Assembly (NCBI RefSeq): GCF_016735695.1
Contig: NZ_JAERQD010000021.1
Coordinates: 1 to 64,000, forward strand
DNA length: 64,000 nucleotides
Origin: Microvirga zambiensis WSM3693
GTDB lineage: Bacteria > Pseudomonadota > Alphaproteobacteria > Rhizobiales > Beijerinckiaceae
Reading direction: 5' to 3'
The notes beneath the pieces were generated by a model. The model saw only the letters and a list, made by a program, of their open reading frames with translations. It ran no database searches and was not told the DNA's origin. The position numbers were made by a program, and so were the translations under genes. Positions 32,800-41,479 of the stretch are shown piece after piece; position 1 is the stretch's first letter; each line of letters opens with the position of its first letter.

Positions 32800-33347
32800 C
32801 GGTTCTTGAGGTCCTCTGGAAGCTTCGAGGCCCGAATCGCCGCCTCGAAGCTCTCGACCGTGGGGCCGCTTTGTTTTCCGGAGGCCTTGCGCTCCACTCC
32901 AGCGAGAGCGGGCCCGCCCGAGACGATGAAGTGCTCCTGCAGGCGTTCAATCGCGACGCCCAGCGCGTCCGCGGCGTAGCGAAGGAAGCCCCTCGTTGGG
33001 GTCGTGATCTGACGGCCGGCCAACTTCATGATGAAGGGCATGTCGTTGCCGAAGGCGGCCTTGGCGGCGAGCCACGGCGCTGGCGTCGCGAGGTCAATGC
33101 TGCGAGCTTGTGCCCGTGCGGTGTCGTAGCTCGTCATCAGCGAGTCGAGGATTGAGGCTGGCGGTGCGTCCTCAGCCTCGCACTCGCTGGCGGCCTGGAG
33201 GGAGGCACGCACTGCAAGCCGATCCAGGAATGCACGCTTCTCGTCAGCGAGTTCTGCGAGCGCAGCGCGGATGTCCTCGGGACGCGAACCCCTCTCGAAG
33301 ACTTCGTCCGCGGCCAACCTGGCCTTGTTGAGACGGTCGGTGTTCAT
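32784..33347 (-). CDS. Hypothetical protein between the sigma-like and helicase genes
   Basis: A 187-aa protein from ATG 33347, which overlaps the stop of the sigma-like gene (ATGA); its own stop overlaps the helicase start. It begins MNTDRLNKARLAADEVFERG and is helical and acidic up to residue 90. A motif WLAAKAAFGNDMPFIMKLAG follows, then RGFLRYAADALGVAIERLQE and a KLPEDLKNRWLSE tail. It has no recognised domain. Size, coupling and position before an ImmA/IrrE peptidase make it a candidate for the anti-sigma factor or repressor that the peptidase cleaves; this is an inference from ImmR/DdrO-type pairs. Confidence 0.65.
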   Translation of the reverse strand: MNTDRLNKARLAADEVFERGSRPEDIRAALAELADEKRAFLDRLAVRASLQAASECEAEDAPPASILDSLMTSYDTARAQARSIDLATPAPWLAAKAAFGNDMPFIMKLAGRQITTPTRGFLRYAADALGVAIERLQEHFIVSGGPALAGVERKASGKQSGPTVESFEAAIRASKLPEDLKNRWLSE

Positions 33348-34042
33348 GTCAGTGGCTCCCAAGCTTTCTGCAGCTTGTTCTTGATGGTTGTCTTAATCTC
33401 CCGGAGCGTGCCCTCCGGTTTGCCAAGCATCCGGACGAGATCCGTGCTGGCGCGCGGGCTCTTGAGCGGGATCTCCGAGAGGAAAAGCGGGTGGAAGTAC
33501 CTCATCTCCTCACGGGTGAGGACCTGGGCCGCCCGCGCCTCGATCAGCGCCGTTTCGGCCATCTCGATTGCGGCGTCTCCGCCGTCGTCTTCCCCGTGGC
33601 TCTCGGCCTCGAACTCCTCGTGGACGTTGCCATACAGATCGGACAGGTACTGCTGATAGATGTCGGCCGCCGCCCGGTCCCGGTTGCGGGCGAAGGTGAT
33701 CTCCCAGAAGTCGATGCCGTCGGTCTTCGCGACGGCTTTGACGATGACCTCGCACAGGCTGGCCACGAGGTCTTGCCGGTCCTGCTGGGACAGGGTGGAG
33801 TAGGCCTTCCAGGCCCACCCTGTCAGGCGTTCCATGAGAGCCTTGTATGCCAGCCTCTCCGTGGCCTCGTCCCCTTGGACCCGGGACCGGCGGATCACCC
33901 GGACGAGGGCTTCGTCCGGAAGACGCGGTCCCAGGCCGGTTCTGGCCGATTGGAGCTCTGCCCTGAGCTCCGCCACCTCCAGATCCGCGATCCTGTCCAG
34001 GGCCGCCGCAACATGCGACGGATGATAGAGATCTTTCGTCAT
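33344..34042 (-). CDS. Sigma-70-like regulator, first gene of the helicase operon
   Basis: A 232-aa protein from ATG 34042. The middle (EATERLAYKALMERLTGWAW, QQDRQDLVASLCEVIVKAVA, FWEITFARNRDRAAAD) resembles region 2 of a sigma-70 factor. The C-terminal TDLVRMLGKPEGTLREIKTT and IKNKLQKAWE resemble the region-4 HTH. An acidic linker lies between. Such proteins direct RNA polymerase to special promoters. The 28-nt element upstream of this gene is repeated before the ubiquitin-like operon, so it may autoregulate and control both. The sigma call is by pattern only; another HTH regulator is possible. Confidence 0.6.
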   Translation of the reverse strand: MTKDLYHPSHVAAALDRIADLEVAELRAELQSARTGLGPRLPDEALVRVIRRSRVQGDEATERLAYKALMERLTGWAWKAYSTLSQQDRQDLVASLCEVIVKAVAKTDGIDFWEITFARNRDRAAADIYQQYLSDLYGNVHEEFEAESHGEDDGGDAAIEMAETALIEARAAQVLTREEMRYFHPLFLSEIPLKSPRASTDLVRMLGKPEGTLREIKTTIKNKLQKAWEPLT

Positions 34043-34086
34043 GCCCCCACCCGTAGGCCCCGGCAGTGAACCGGTTCTAGCCTTGT

Positions 34087-34114
34087 ATCGGTTCGCCGCC
34101 GGAAAAACCTCCGG
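34087..34114 (-). promoter_or_regulatory. Shared promoter-like element upstream of the sigma-like/helicase operon
   Basis: Partner of 29309-29336 on the same strand (22 of 28 identical), with GAGGTTTTTCCG and a CCGAT block. It lies 44 bases upstream of the ATG of the sigma-like gene. The equal spacing argues for a functional promoter pair. Confidence 0.65.
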
Positions 34115-34230
34115 GGCACCCTTGTTGTGGCCACCCTAACCGCCCGGGAACGATTCGTCCTGGGCTGCACAGGCTCGACGAGGCGCGCGGATCCCTGCCT
34201 TTGACGGAGGACCCGCCCCCATTGGGCCTT

Positions 34231-34250
34231 AAGGGTTATCCATATCCCTT
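34231..34250. promoter_or_regulatory. Imperfect palindrome before the GHKL-HNH gene
   Basis: AAGGGTTATC / CATATCCCTT are inverted copies matching at 8 of 10 positions, 50 bases before the GTG start of the GHKL ATPase gene. It could be an operator or overlap its promoter. Confidence 0.35.
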
Positions 34251-34300
34251 CCACCCTGCACTACGTTCGCTATTCTGCACAGGTTGTGGGGGGAAGCGCC

Positions 34301-37300
34301 GTGGACGCCAAGACGCCGGTAAGGTGGGTATATGAGACGAAAACTGATGTCGTTCCGGAGTTCTGGCAGTTCCTGAAGAACCTCCGCTTGGATGACCTCG
34401 TGGCCGAGCTCATTCAAAACGAGATCGACGCCGGCTCGACGCACACGATCCTGTCCTTCGATAAGGATCGCCTTCGGTGCACAGGGACGGGGAAGGTCGT
34501 CGACGACACTGGTTGGGCGCGGCTGGGCTATCTCCGCGGGGCAGGGTACGAAGTTGCCCAGAAGGAAGGTCTCATCGGGGTGAAGAACCACGGTCTGAAG
34601 GCCTGCTTCACCATCGGAAATGACATCTACGTTCGATCCGGCGGACTGGCGGCGCACCAGACGCTCTTCAAGCACGGCCCCGACAAGCCGCCCCATCCCG
34701 GGGCCAGCAACGCCATACCGGACGAGCTCGCGCCCGCAGTGGGCTGCCTGATCGAGGTGCCCTATCGCACCAAGGCCTTCGTGGCGGACGATGGCGAGCG
34801 GATCACTTTGCCCCCTTTTCTTCCGGAGGACGTCGAGGCTCGCTTCCGGGCGGCGGTTTCTGAGCTGCCGCACCGCTTCCTCGGGATAACCAGGCCAGGA
34901 CGTCATCCCGAGCACCTGATCGAGATCCGGCACCACACGCTGGGCAGCGTTCGCTTCCATTTCCGGCGCAGCAAGGTCCTCCGGAAGGGAGGACTCGACA
35001 CCTATTTCCGTGAGTGCCGCACTGAACCAAGCAGCCAAGACATTCCGGCAGCGATCATTCGCGAACGGGTGGTGACGCGGACGTGCGCCAGGCCAGGAAA
35101 AGACAATCGTACAATCCCGGAATTCTTCCGCGACCGAGACGGGATCCTTGTCGATGTCGCTTGGGGCGAAGATACCCGGGGCATGCCCATCCTTGGAATG
35201 GGCAAGCTGCGGTATCCCATCGCCTACCCTGACGGCGCCACTGGCTCGACCTCCGGCGTGGGGGCCCATTATTCCGCCCCCTTCGTCTCTGACACCGAAC
35301 GGCACGGGCTCGCGCCACAGGAAGCCTGGAATGACTCTCTGATTGAGGCTTGCGATGCGCTCTTCGTCGATGCGTTCGCCCGTCTTCTCGTCCCGCGCTA
35401 CGGCTCGAAGGCGTTCTCCATCCTTCTGGGGCCGGATGAGGTGCGGCCGACGCGGTTCGAAATGATGCTTGGCAAGATTTCGAAGGCCAGCGCCTTACCC
35501 GTGGTTCGGCCTGGCACCAAAGGAAAGAGTGCTGGAAAGGCGAGGACTGGCAAACGCTGCCTCGTCCCCATTTTGACGATGCGCCCGGAACGCTACGCAC
35601 CGGAGTTGGCGGCGCTCGCGCCAACCGACGAGTGGCTGCTCGCGCCAGGCGCACCCGAGGCGGTGGTCCAGTGCCTTGCGTCCCGCTGCCTTCCCGGGTG
35701 GAATGACAGCCATATCACATTCGACGAAACGGATATCCTCGACCGCCTCAAACCCTTCAAACCAGATGAAGAGACGGTATTCCCCTGGCCGAGCGAGGCG
35801 TCCTGGCGCAGGGTGCTGCGGGATCCAAAACAGGTGGTCTTGTATTTGGACGTGCTCGCGCGCGCCAAGAACCTTTCAAACGGGAAACTGAGCTTCGACA
35901 AGGCCGGCGTCCACCTGCCCGACATGGATGGGCGCCCATGCCCAATCGAGCGCCTGCATAGCGGTGTGAACGTGCCGGGCAATCTGCCTGGCCTGCAGTT
36001 GCCGCCCCGGGTGCACCCAGCCATTGCGGAGCATCCGGTTTTGAAGGCGTGGCGCATTCCCGTCTTCTCGTTCGACGATTTCCTGGACAGCTTCAACGCG
36101 GTGGAGGCGAGTGACCGACGGTGCGCCGATCTCTTCAAGTGGGTCTGTGAGAACCCAACAAAGGTGCCGAAGGTCTCCTGGCCGAAGCTGCGCGGCCTTC
36201 CGATTTGGCCGGACAGCAAGGGCGCACCTGGTTCCCTGGAACGTCTGTGCAATCCCAAGGCGCCCTCGCGTGCCGGCGACATCCTCGCGGGCGTTCTGCA
36301 CCGCCCGCATCCGAAAGCATTGAAGCTCGCCGGTCACATGGGCAAGCGGGGCCTCTGCCTCAAGTTCAGACTCCATCCAACTGAAGATGAGATCGATGCT
36401 TGGTTAGGGGATAAGGTCGCATTCTTCCCGACGGACCGTCCCCTCACTGCCATGGAGCAGGAGAGTTTCCGACAATTTGAGAACGAGTTGCGGCAACTTG
36501 CAAAGGATCGAAGGGTTGCGGCGATGCTGCCGGATTTGGCCGCCGACGTTCCTGCCCTGAGCCAAGCTGGTATCCTGTGTCTCGCCGATGGGTTGGTGCG
36601 CCGTTCGCCAATGGTCGACCGGCTGAGCCTGTTGCCGGAACATCTGCTGGACCGACCTGCGCGCGAACTTGACACTCTGGTGCCCCCTGCACGAAAGCCC
36701 TCCGCCTCGATTGTCCTGGCCGCCCTCCGGTCCGACCCCGAGAACGAGCCGGCCTTGATCCCCAGGCTTCAGGCATTGGACGAAGCGACACCAGCGGATC
36801 AGCCCTTGGGCATTGCGGAGATACGCTGCATCAGGGTTGGTGACACGTTCCGGGCTCCGGCCGAGTTGGCGTTCAAAGGCAACAGCGGCGATTACTGGGG
36901 GCAATGGCGCCTGCCGATCAGCGGCGCGAAGCTCGCGCGCATCGACCAGAACCTTTACAAGCGTGCCGGCGTGCTCCCCGCAGAGCCCTTCCCGGACAAA
37001 TCGAAGGCGTTTTTCGAATGGCTGGACCTGAATCCTGACCTGGTCGACGGGCATCTGCCTCAGGTCTTGAGGCACATCGGCCACGAGCGCGGGACCCAAT
37101 GCTGGTGGACCGTCAATGACACTCTACCCTGCATCCCGGTGGAACGAGGTGGGGAACGGCGACTGGTCTCTCGGCGGGAGGCTATCTCCGCATCGGGCCG
37201 TTGCTATGTCGATGATTTCCCGGAACTCGGGATGACCATCCGTGAAGATGATGCCAGCATTTCGCTTGCCATCGACAAGCACGCGCAGGTCACCGCGCCA

Positions 37301-38425
37301 ATCACCACCATCCTTCTTCTTGCCGGACTGAGATCGCTCCGGCGAGTCGCGAAGGACCCTGTGAGCGTGACCGGAAAAGAGGGAAGCCCGGCACCCACCT
37401 GGGTAACCGGAATCCTGGAAAAACTGCGCAGTGATCGGATGGCGCGCGAGCTCAAGAAACGCCTCGACCGAATGGGGGTGGACTTGGATCTGCTTGAGCC
37501 GCGATGGCACCGCAGATTGGCTTTGATCCAGGCCATAATCGTTGCGGACGAGGTTTCCGCGGTGTTCAAGGTCGAACGGCGCAAGATCGCAGCTCGCGTC
37601 GCACGTGGATTCGATGAGGTATCCGGTACGCTGTGGCTGGCGAAGGCGGGAGCCGACCTCGACGTCAAGGATGCATTATTTGATGCTTTGTGCGAGCGCA
37701 TATTCGTCTTTGGGGCGCCGCTCTTTCTCGGAGCCGCGCTCGAACGGGCACTGCGCGTCGAGATCCATGAGGCGCAGCGGGACGCGGCCTTGGACGACGA
37801 CGCAGATGGGGACGATGAAGGTCAATCAGACGATGACGGAGACAACCTCGGCGAGGCCCCGAACGGCCACCACGACTGGCAGCCGGATCCGGCCAAGAAC
37901 CGTCCTGCCCCGCGTCCGCTCTCGTCGAACTCCGGCAACGTCAAGGCCTCGTCAGGGCCCAGGAGGCCATCCGCAGATCGGCCAGCGGCACCGGACGAGG
38001 AGGTCCAGCGGCACGAGTTGAAGGCCGAGCATTACGCGTGGCACTGCCAGATCGGCCTTGCGCGGATGCAGCCGGGAGAACTCGCGCCTCCGGGGAGCTA
38101 TGTGGAGCACCAGGAGAACCGACAGCGTCTCATCGAGGCGCACCATCCCGATGCGGTGAAATCCGGCGGCGCACGGCACGCCGGCAACCTCCTCATCCTC
38201 TCGCATCTTGAGCACCACCGTTACGGGCAGCGCATCAGCCGGGGACAGATCACGGCCGCATTGAAGAGCGGAGGGACACGCAGGGTGCTCGAATTCCGGT
38301 GTGGCACGAGCGTCACGACGCTTGAAGGTTTGGTCATCGAGGTCGAGATCCCCGCCACAGGCGAGAAGGTCCCCATCTTCTTCACGGATGACCATCGCGA
38401 TTACTGGCTATCCCAAGCGAATTAG
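34301..38425 (+). CDS. Giant GHKL (Hsp90/sacsin-like) ATPase with C-terminal HNH-like nuclease motif
   Basis: A 1374-aa protein. I prefer GTG 34301, with GGGGGGAAG just upstream, over GTG 34286, which lies in that site. The Bergerat ATP-binding fold is at the N-terminus: AELIQNEIDAGS (N40 of the N-box), VVDDTGWARLGY and IGVKNHGLKACFTIG. About 950 residues of unknown, mostly helical structure follow. An acidic linker at about 1170-1190 (ALDDDADGDDEGQSDDDGDN) leads to a C-terminal domain with EAHHPDAVKSGGARHAGNLL and ILSHLEHHRYG, which has the H-H ... N ... HH spacing of an HNH nuclease. It is divergent from the sigma-like/helicase operon. I infer an ATP-controlled effector nuclease. Confidence 0.82.
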   Translation: MDAKTPVRWVYETKTDVVPEFWQFLKNLRLDDLVAELIQNEIDAGSTHTILSFDKDRLRCTGTGKVVDDTGWARLGYLRGAGYEVAQKEGLIGVKNHGLKACFTIGNDIYVRSGGLAAHQTLFKHGPDKPPHPGASNAIPDELAPAVGCLIEVPYRTKAFVADDGERITLPPFLPEDVEARFRAAVSELPHRFLGITRPGRHPEHLIEIRHHTLGSVRFHFRRSKVLRKGGLDTYFRECRTEPSSQDIPAAIIRERVVTRTCARPGKDNRTIPEFFRDRDGILVDVAWGEDTRGMPILGMGKLRYPIAYPDGATGSTSGVGAHYSAPFVSDTERHGLAPQEAWNDSLIEACDALFVDAFARLLVPRYGSKAFSILLGPDEVRPTRFEMMLGKISKASALPVVRPGTKGKSAGKARTGKRCLVPILTMRPERYAPELAALAPTDEWLLAPGAPEAVVQCLASRCLPGWNDSHITFDETDILDRLKPFKPDEETVFPWPSEASWRRVLRDPKQVVLYLDVLARAKNLSNGKLSFDKAGVHLPDMDGRPCPIERLHSGVNVPGNLPGLQLPPRVHPAIAEHPVLKAWRIPVFSFDDFLDSFNAVEASDRRCADLFKWVCENPTKVPKVSWPKLRGLPIWPDSKGAPGSLERLCNPKAPSRAGDILAGVLHRPHPKALKLAGHMGKRGLCLKFRLHPTEDEIDAWLGDKVAFFPTDRPLTAMEQESFRQFENELRQLAKDRRVAAMLPDLAADVPALSQAGILCLADGLVRRSPMVDRLSLLPEHLLDRPARELDTLVPPARKPSASIVLAALRSDPENEPALIPRLQALDEATPADQPLGIAEIRCIRVGDTFRAPAELAFKGNSGDYWGQWRLPISGAKLARIDQNLYKRAGVLPAEPFPDKSKAFFEWLDLNPDLVDGHLPQVLRHIGHERGTQCWWTVNDTLPCIPVERGGERRLVSRREAISASGRCYVDDFPELGMTIREDDASISLAIDKHAQVTAPITTILLLAGLRSLRRVAKDPVSVTGKEGSPAPTWVTGILEKLRSDRMARELKKRLDRMGVDLDLLEPRWHRRLALIQAIIVADEVSAVFKVERRKIAARVARGFDEVSGTLWLAKAGADLDVKDALFDALCERIFVFGAPLFLGAALERALRVEIHEAQRDAALDDDADGDDEGQSDDDGDNLGEAPNGHHDWQPDPAKNRPAPRPLSSNSGNVKASSGPRRPSADRPAAPDEEVQRHELKAEHYAWHCQIGLARMQPGELAPPGSYVEHQENRQRLIEAHHPDAVKSGGARHAGNLLILSHLEHHRYGQRISRGQITAALKSGGTRRVLEFRCGTSVTTLEGLVIEVEIPATGEKVPIFFTDDHRDYWLSQAN

Positions 38426-38523
38426 GAACCGCCGGAACGCTGCCCAGCCGCTGGTGGACAGGCCACCCTGCCCACTGCTGCTGATCAATCTACAGAAATA
38501 CAGGCTCCGCTGCGGAGCGTTTA
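38426..38523. other. Short gap between converging genes
   Basis: Just under 100 bases between the GHKL-HNH gene (plus) and the small minus-strand gene. It contains AGGCTCCGCTGCGGAGC, a possible small hairpin that may end one of the two transcripts. Confidence 0.3.
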
Positions 38524-38766
38524 CTATTTGCTACTATCGCCTTCCGGAAGCGGTTGAAGTTCGATGCCGTCAATATCTTGGCCCTGCGTTTGGTTGAGTG
38601 CGTCGTTGATCGCTGCCGCAAGAGCGTCCTCATCAGGTACTGCTGCATCGGGGCCAACGGCATCGGTCTGAACCTGCCGAAGGCGTCTGATGCGATGCTT
38701 CCCATCCTTCTCGACCTCTACTCTACTCACAATCCTACCTTGCTGGACCCTCGCTTCTTCATGCAT
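38524..38766 (-). CDS. Small acidic protein near the right end of the island (80 aa)
   Basis: It starts at ATG 38766 with AAAGGAG a few bases upstream. The sequence (HEEARVQQGRIVSRVEVEKD, LRQVQTDAVGPDAAVPDEDA, LAAAINDALNQTQGQDIDG) is acidic and ordered-looking with one helix. I know no family. It lies between the GHKL-HNH gene and the integrase; in this position small proteins are often recombination directionality factors, but this one has no HTH. Confidence 0.5.
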   Translation of the reverse strand: MHEEARVQQGRIVSRVEVEKDGKHRIRRLRQVQTDAVGPDAAVPDEDALAAAINDALNQTQGQDIDGIELQPLPEGDSSK

Positions 38767-38924
38767 ATCTCCTTTGATCTGCCGATCACATAAGGCTGTT
38801 GACCTTGTTTTGCGAGGCAGCGTGCAAACTGACTGAATTATGTAGGTTACGGGCGGAATTGACCTGGCCGACCTCGCTCAGATGCCATCCTCCGGATGCA
38901 GATCCGGGAGGATCCAAGGACGCA

Positions 38925-40613
38925 TCACTTCTCGTCCGCTGCTTTAGCGGCTCGCCCCTCGACCCGCTGGGTCCTGCGGCGGCCGGTCGTCACGGCTGCC
39001 GTGACCTCATACCGGGGATGCTTGTCGATCTCGGGCTTGAGGGCATCCGCCGGGAAGCCGCCATAGTGGCCGCCCTCGTTGGCTTGGGCGTGGCCTTGGA
39101 TCGCGTCGAGCTTCGCCGAGTCCATGCCGCATCGGCGACCCATCGTCTTGAACCGGTGGCGCCAGCCATGGTTGGGCGCAACTGCGGGGTCGTCGATCCC
39201 GAGCCCGCGGACCCATTGCGCCAGGCTCTGGCCGACGCGGACATAGGTCGGGTTCTGCCCCGAGGTGCCCGTCTTCTGGCGCTCGGGCGCGTAGAACAGC
39301 GGGCCCTGGCCGCGCCGCCGGACGAAGTCGACGAAGCCCTGCTCGACGAGATGGCTGTGCAGGGGGACCTCCCGGAATCGGCGGGTCTTCACGTTGCCGG
39401 CCTCGGGCGTGATCCTGATGAAGAAGAACGGCTCCTCGACCACGCGCCCGTCCGCGATCCGGACCATCGCGCCCTCGATGACGTCCCGGCCGCGCAACTG
39501 GGTGATCTCGTTGACCCGCGCGCCGGTGTAGGCGCACAGCCAGGGCACCCAGCGGCGTGCTGCGGCGTGCTGCGGCGTGATCAGGCGGCCCGGCGGCGCC
39601 AGCGCGGCCGACAGGATCGTCCGCGCCTCCTCCTCCGTGAAGCCCTTGTCGCGCAGCTGCGGCCGGGCCGGCACAGTCACCTTGATCTTCTCGGCCGGGT
39701 TCGCCGTCAGCTTGCGCTGCTCGCAGGCCCAAGCCAGCACCGCGCTCGCGGCGGCGATGTAGCCGTCTCTGACCGTCTTGGGCTGGAGCGGTCGGCCCGT
39801 CCGCGGGTCGGCCGCGGTCTTGAGGAGGTGGTCGCGCCACAGGACGAGATGGTCCTCGGTGAGGTCGCGCACGTCCGCGATCCCGGCGAAGGCCTCCAGC
39901 TTGCGCAGAATGGGCTCCCAGCGCTTGATCGTGGTCGGGCCGGGCTGCTTCTGCTCCTTGTAGTCGGTCCACAGCGCCGCGATGGTGAGGGGCGGGCCGA
40001 GGCGCCGCGGCGGCGGGAAGCGCGCGGCCTGCGGGTCGGGCCGGTAGTCGCCCTCGGCGTTGCGCCGCAGCTGGGCGTGGGCGTCCGCCATGGCGTCGAC
40101 CGTGGCGAGGACGAGGCGCTTGCGGTCCTCCGGGGTGACCTGGAGCCCGCGCCGGGCGAGCAGGGCGTCGACGCGCGCGCCGTGGTGGTCGCGGGCCAGG
40201 GTCTCCGGCAGCGACCAGCCGGTCGCGAGCCGGTGCCCGTCCGGCTTGCCCGCCGCCCGCCGGCGGATCTCCGCGAGGTGGCGGTCGAGGAACTCGGCCG
40301 CCGCCCAGGCCCGCGCGTCGCCCGGGTCGGCCTGGTGCGCCGCGACCTCGTCGCGGTAGAGCTCGCCGGCCAGCGCCAGGACCTGCTCGTGGGTCAGCGC
40401 CGCCGGGCCGCGCGCCAGGTTGGTCCAGCGCTCCTCGACCTCGGCCGCGACGGCGGCGAAGCGCGCGCGGGCGACGGCAGGGTCCTTGGTGCCGAGGCTG
40501 CGCACCTCCTCGGTCTTGCCGACGACGGCCCGCAGCCGCCGCGGCACCCGCCGGCGGAAGAGGTAGACCCCGGTCCTGCGATGCTTCTGGGGACGGGCCA
40601 TGCCGAGCGCCAT
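38925..40613 (-). CDS. Tyrosine integrase of the tRNA-Ser island
   Basis: A 562-aa integrase; ATG 40613 and 40601 are both possible, and the frame extends to 40658. It begins with a basic ARPQKHRRTGVYLFRRRVP region typical of the DUF6538-containing integrases, then a core-binding domain (LTIAALWTDYKEQKQPGPTT) and the catalytic domain. The latter has YTGARVNEITQLRG (Arg), NVKTRRFREVPL (Lys), HGWRHRFKTMG (H-x-x-R) and IQGHAQANEGGHYGG (His and Tyr). It is next to intact tRNA-Ser(CGA), whose 3' end is repeated at 3590. It must be the enzyme that inserted the roughly 37-kb island. No excisionase is obvious. Confidence 0.93.
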   Translation of the reverse strand: MALGMARPQKHRRTGVYLFRRRVPRRLRAVVGKTEEVRSLGTKDPAVARARFAAVAAEVEERWTNLARGPAALTHEQVLALAGELYRDEVAAHQADPGDARAWAAAEFLDRHLAEIRRRAAGKPDGHRLATGWSLPETLARDHHGARVDALLARRGLQVTPEDRKRLVLATVDAMADAHAQLRRNAEGDYRPDPQAARFPPPRRLGPPLTIAALWTDYKEQKQPGPTTIKRWEPILRKLEAFAGIADVRDLTEDHLVLWRDHLLKTAADPRTGRPLQPKTVRDGYIAAASAVLAWACEQRKLTANPAEKIKVTVPARPQLRDKGFTEEEARTILSAALAPPGRLITPQHAAARRWVPWLCAYTGARVNEITQLRGRDVIEGAMVRIADGRVVEEPFFFIRITPEAGNVKTRRFREVPLHSHLVEQGFVDFVRRRGQGPLFYAPERQKTGTSGQNPTYVRVGQSLAQWVRGLGIDDPAVAPNHGWRHRFKTMGRRCGMDSAKLDAIQGHAQANEGGHYGGFPADALKPEIDKHPRYEVTAAVTTGRRRTQRVEGRAAKAADEK

Positions 40614-40617
40614 GTGG

Positions 40618-40629
40618 AGCACCCCTGTG
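40618..40629. repeat. Possible integrase arm-type site, right end
   Basis: AGCACCCCTGTG, identical to 3674-3685 and in the same orientation, 70 bases inside the right att core and just upstream of the integrase start. Confidence 0.4.
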
Positions 40630-40699
40630 TAGCACGGGGCGCCACGAAGCCGTTGCACGGCGAGAATTCTATCGCAGAATCAAGGGGTTTGGGAAGGAA

Positions 40700-40716
40700 T
40701 GGCGGAGAGGGGGAGA
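40700..40716. repeat. attR core: 3' end of tRNA-Ser
   Basis: The 17-bp sequence shared with 3590-3606. Here it is part of the intact tRNA, as expected when the incoming element restores the tRNA 3' end. Confidence 0.85.
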
Positions 40717-40789
40717 TTCGAACTCCCGATACGGTTGCCCGTATGCCGCATTTCGAGTGCGGTGCATTCAACCACTCTGCCACCTCTCC
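40700..40789 (-). tRNA. tRNA-Ser(CGA)
   Basis: 90 bases on the minus strand with the CCA end encoded. The acceptor GGAGAGG pairs with CCTCTCC, the D-arm is present, and the anticodon arm is CCGCA CTCGAAA TGCGG with anticodon CGA at plus-strand 40753-40755. A long variable arm (ACGGGCAACCGT) and the TTCGAAT T-loop mark it as class II, serine. It is the attachment site of the island to its left and reads towards the integrase. Confidence 0.95.
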
Positions 40790-41051
40790 GGGTCGCGAAG
40801 GCCGTTGGCCCGCTGGTTGAGGCGGGGTGGATATCATGGGCTTGGCGGGTCTTCAAGCGTCAAAAGCAAGGTTTTTGATTGACAAAGCCGGGGTCTTGCC
40901 CGTAGAGACCCTCACCTATGAGCGGGCCCATGTGCCTGCCCATATCCATGCGGCACTCTCGAGCTGCCGTGAACCGAAGCCGGAAACTGCCAAAAAGCCA
41001 ATCCGGTGGGGCTTGCCCCGCTGAGTTTTGGGTTTGAACACGAGGATCAAG
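40790..41051. other. Leader region of rplU
   Basis: About 260 bases between tRNA-Ser and rplU, holding the promoter and leader of the ribosomal protein operon. I see no gene. A structured leader is possible, but I cannot define one with confidence. Confidence 0.4.
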
Positions 41052-41444
41052 ATGTTCGCAGTGATCAAGACCGGCGGCAAGCAGTATCGCGTTGCCGCCA
41101 ACGACGTCATCACCGTCGCCACGCTCGCAGGCGAGCCGGGCAGCACCGTCACGTTCGACCAGGTTCTCATGGTCACGAACGACGGCTCGACCCAGTTCGG
41201 CGCTCCCCTCATCGAGGGCGTGACCGTGGCGGGCGAGGTGGTGGAACACACCCGCGGCGAGAAGGTCATCGCCTTCAAGAAGCGCCGTCGCCAGAATTCG
41301 CGCCGCAAGCGCGGGCATCGCCAGGACTACACCGTGGTGCGGATCACCGAGATCCTCGCCGGTGGCGAAAAGCCCAAGAAGGCTGCGGCCAAGAAGACCA
41401 CCAAGGCTGCGGCTGACGAAGCTGCGCCGGCCACCGCTGAATAA
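41052..41444 (+). CDS. rplU: Ribosomal protein bL21
   Basis: A 130-aa protein starting at ATG 41052 ([20 protein letters not shown]) with CGAGGA upstream. The in-frame start eight codons earlier is not the family start. [11 protein letters not shown] and [19 protein letters not shown] are the bL21 signatures. It binds 23S rRNA near bL20 in the large subunit. The last 30 residues are an Ala/Lys-rich tail ([17 protein letters not shown]) common in alphaproteobacteria. It is followed by rpmA after 35 bases, the standard pair. Confidence 0.98.
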   Translation: MFAVIKTGGKQYRVAANDVITVATLAGEPGSTVTFDQVLMVTNDGSTQFGAPLIEGVTVAGEVVEHTRGEKVIAFKKRRRQNSRRKRGHRQDYTVVRITEILAGGEKPKKAAAKKTTKAAADEAAPATAE

Positions 41445-41479
41445 GCGTTCGGCAACTGACAGGAACACGGGAGTAACCC

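Noticed and set aside
3590-40716. The island as a prophage or a conjugative element
   Set aside because: No capsid, terminase, tail, lysis, relaxase or type IV secretion gene was found; only integrases and cargo are present.
38799-40820. 673-codon plus-strand open frame
   Set aside because: It is antisense to the tRNA-Ser-linked integrase, and its composition is extreme in Arg, Gly and Val.
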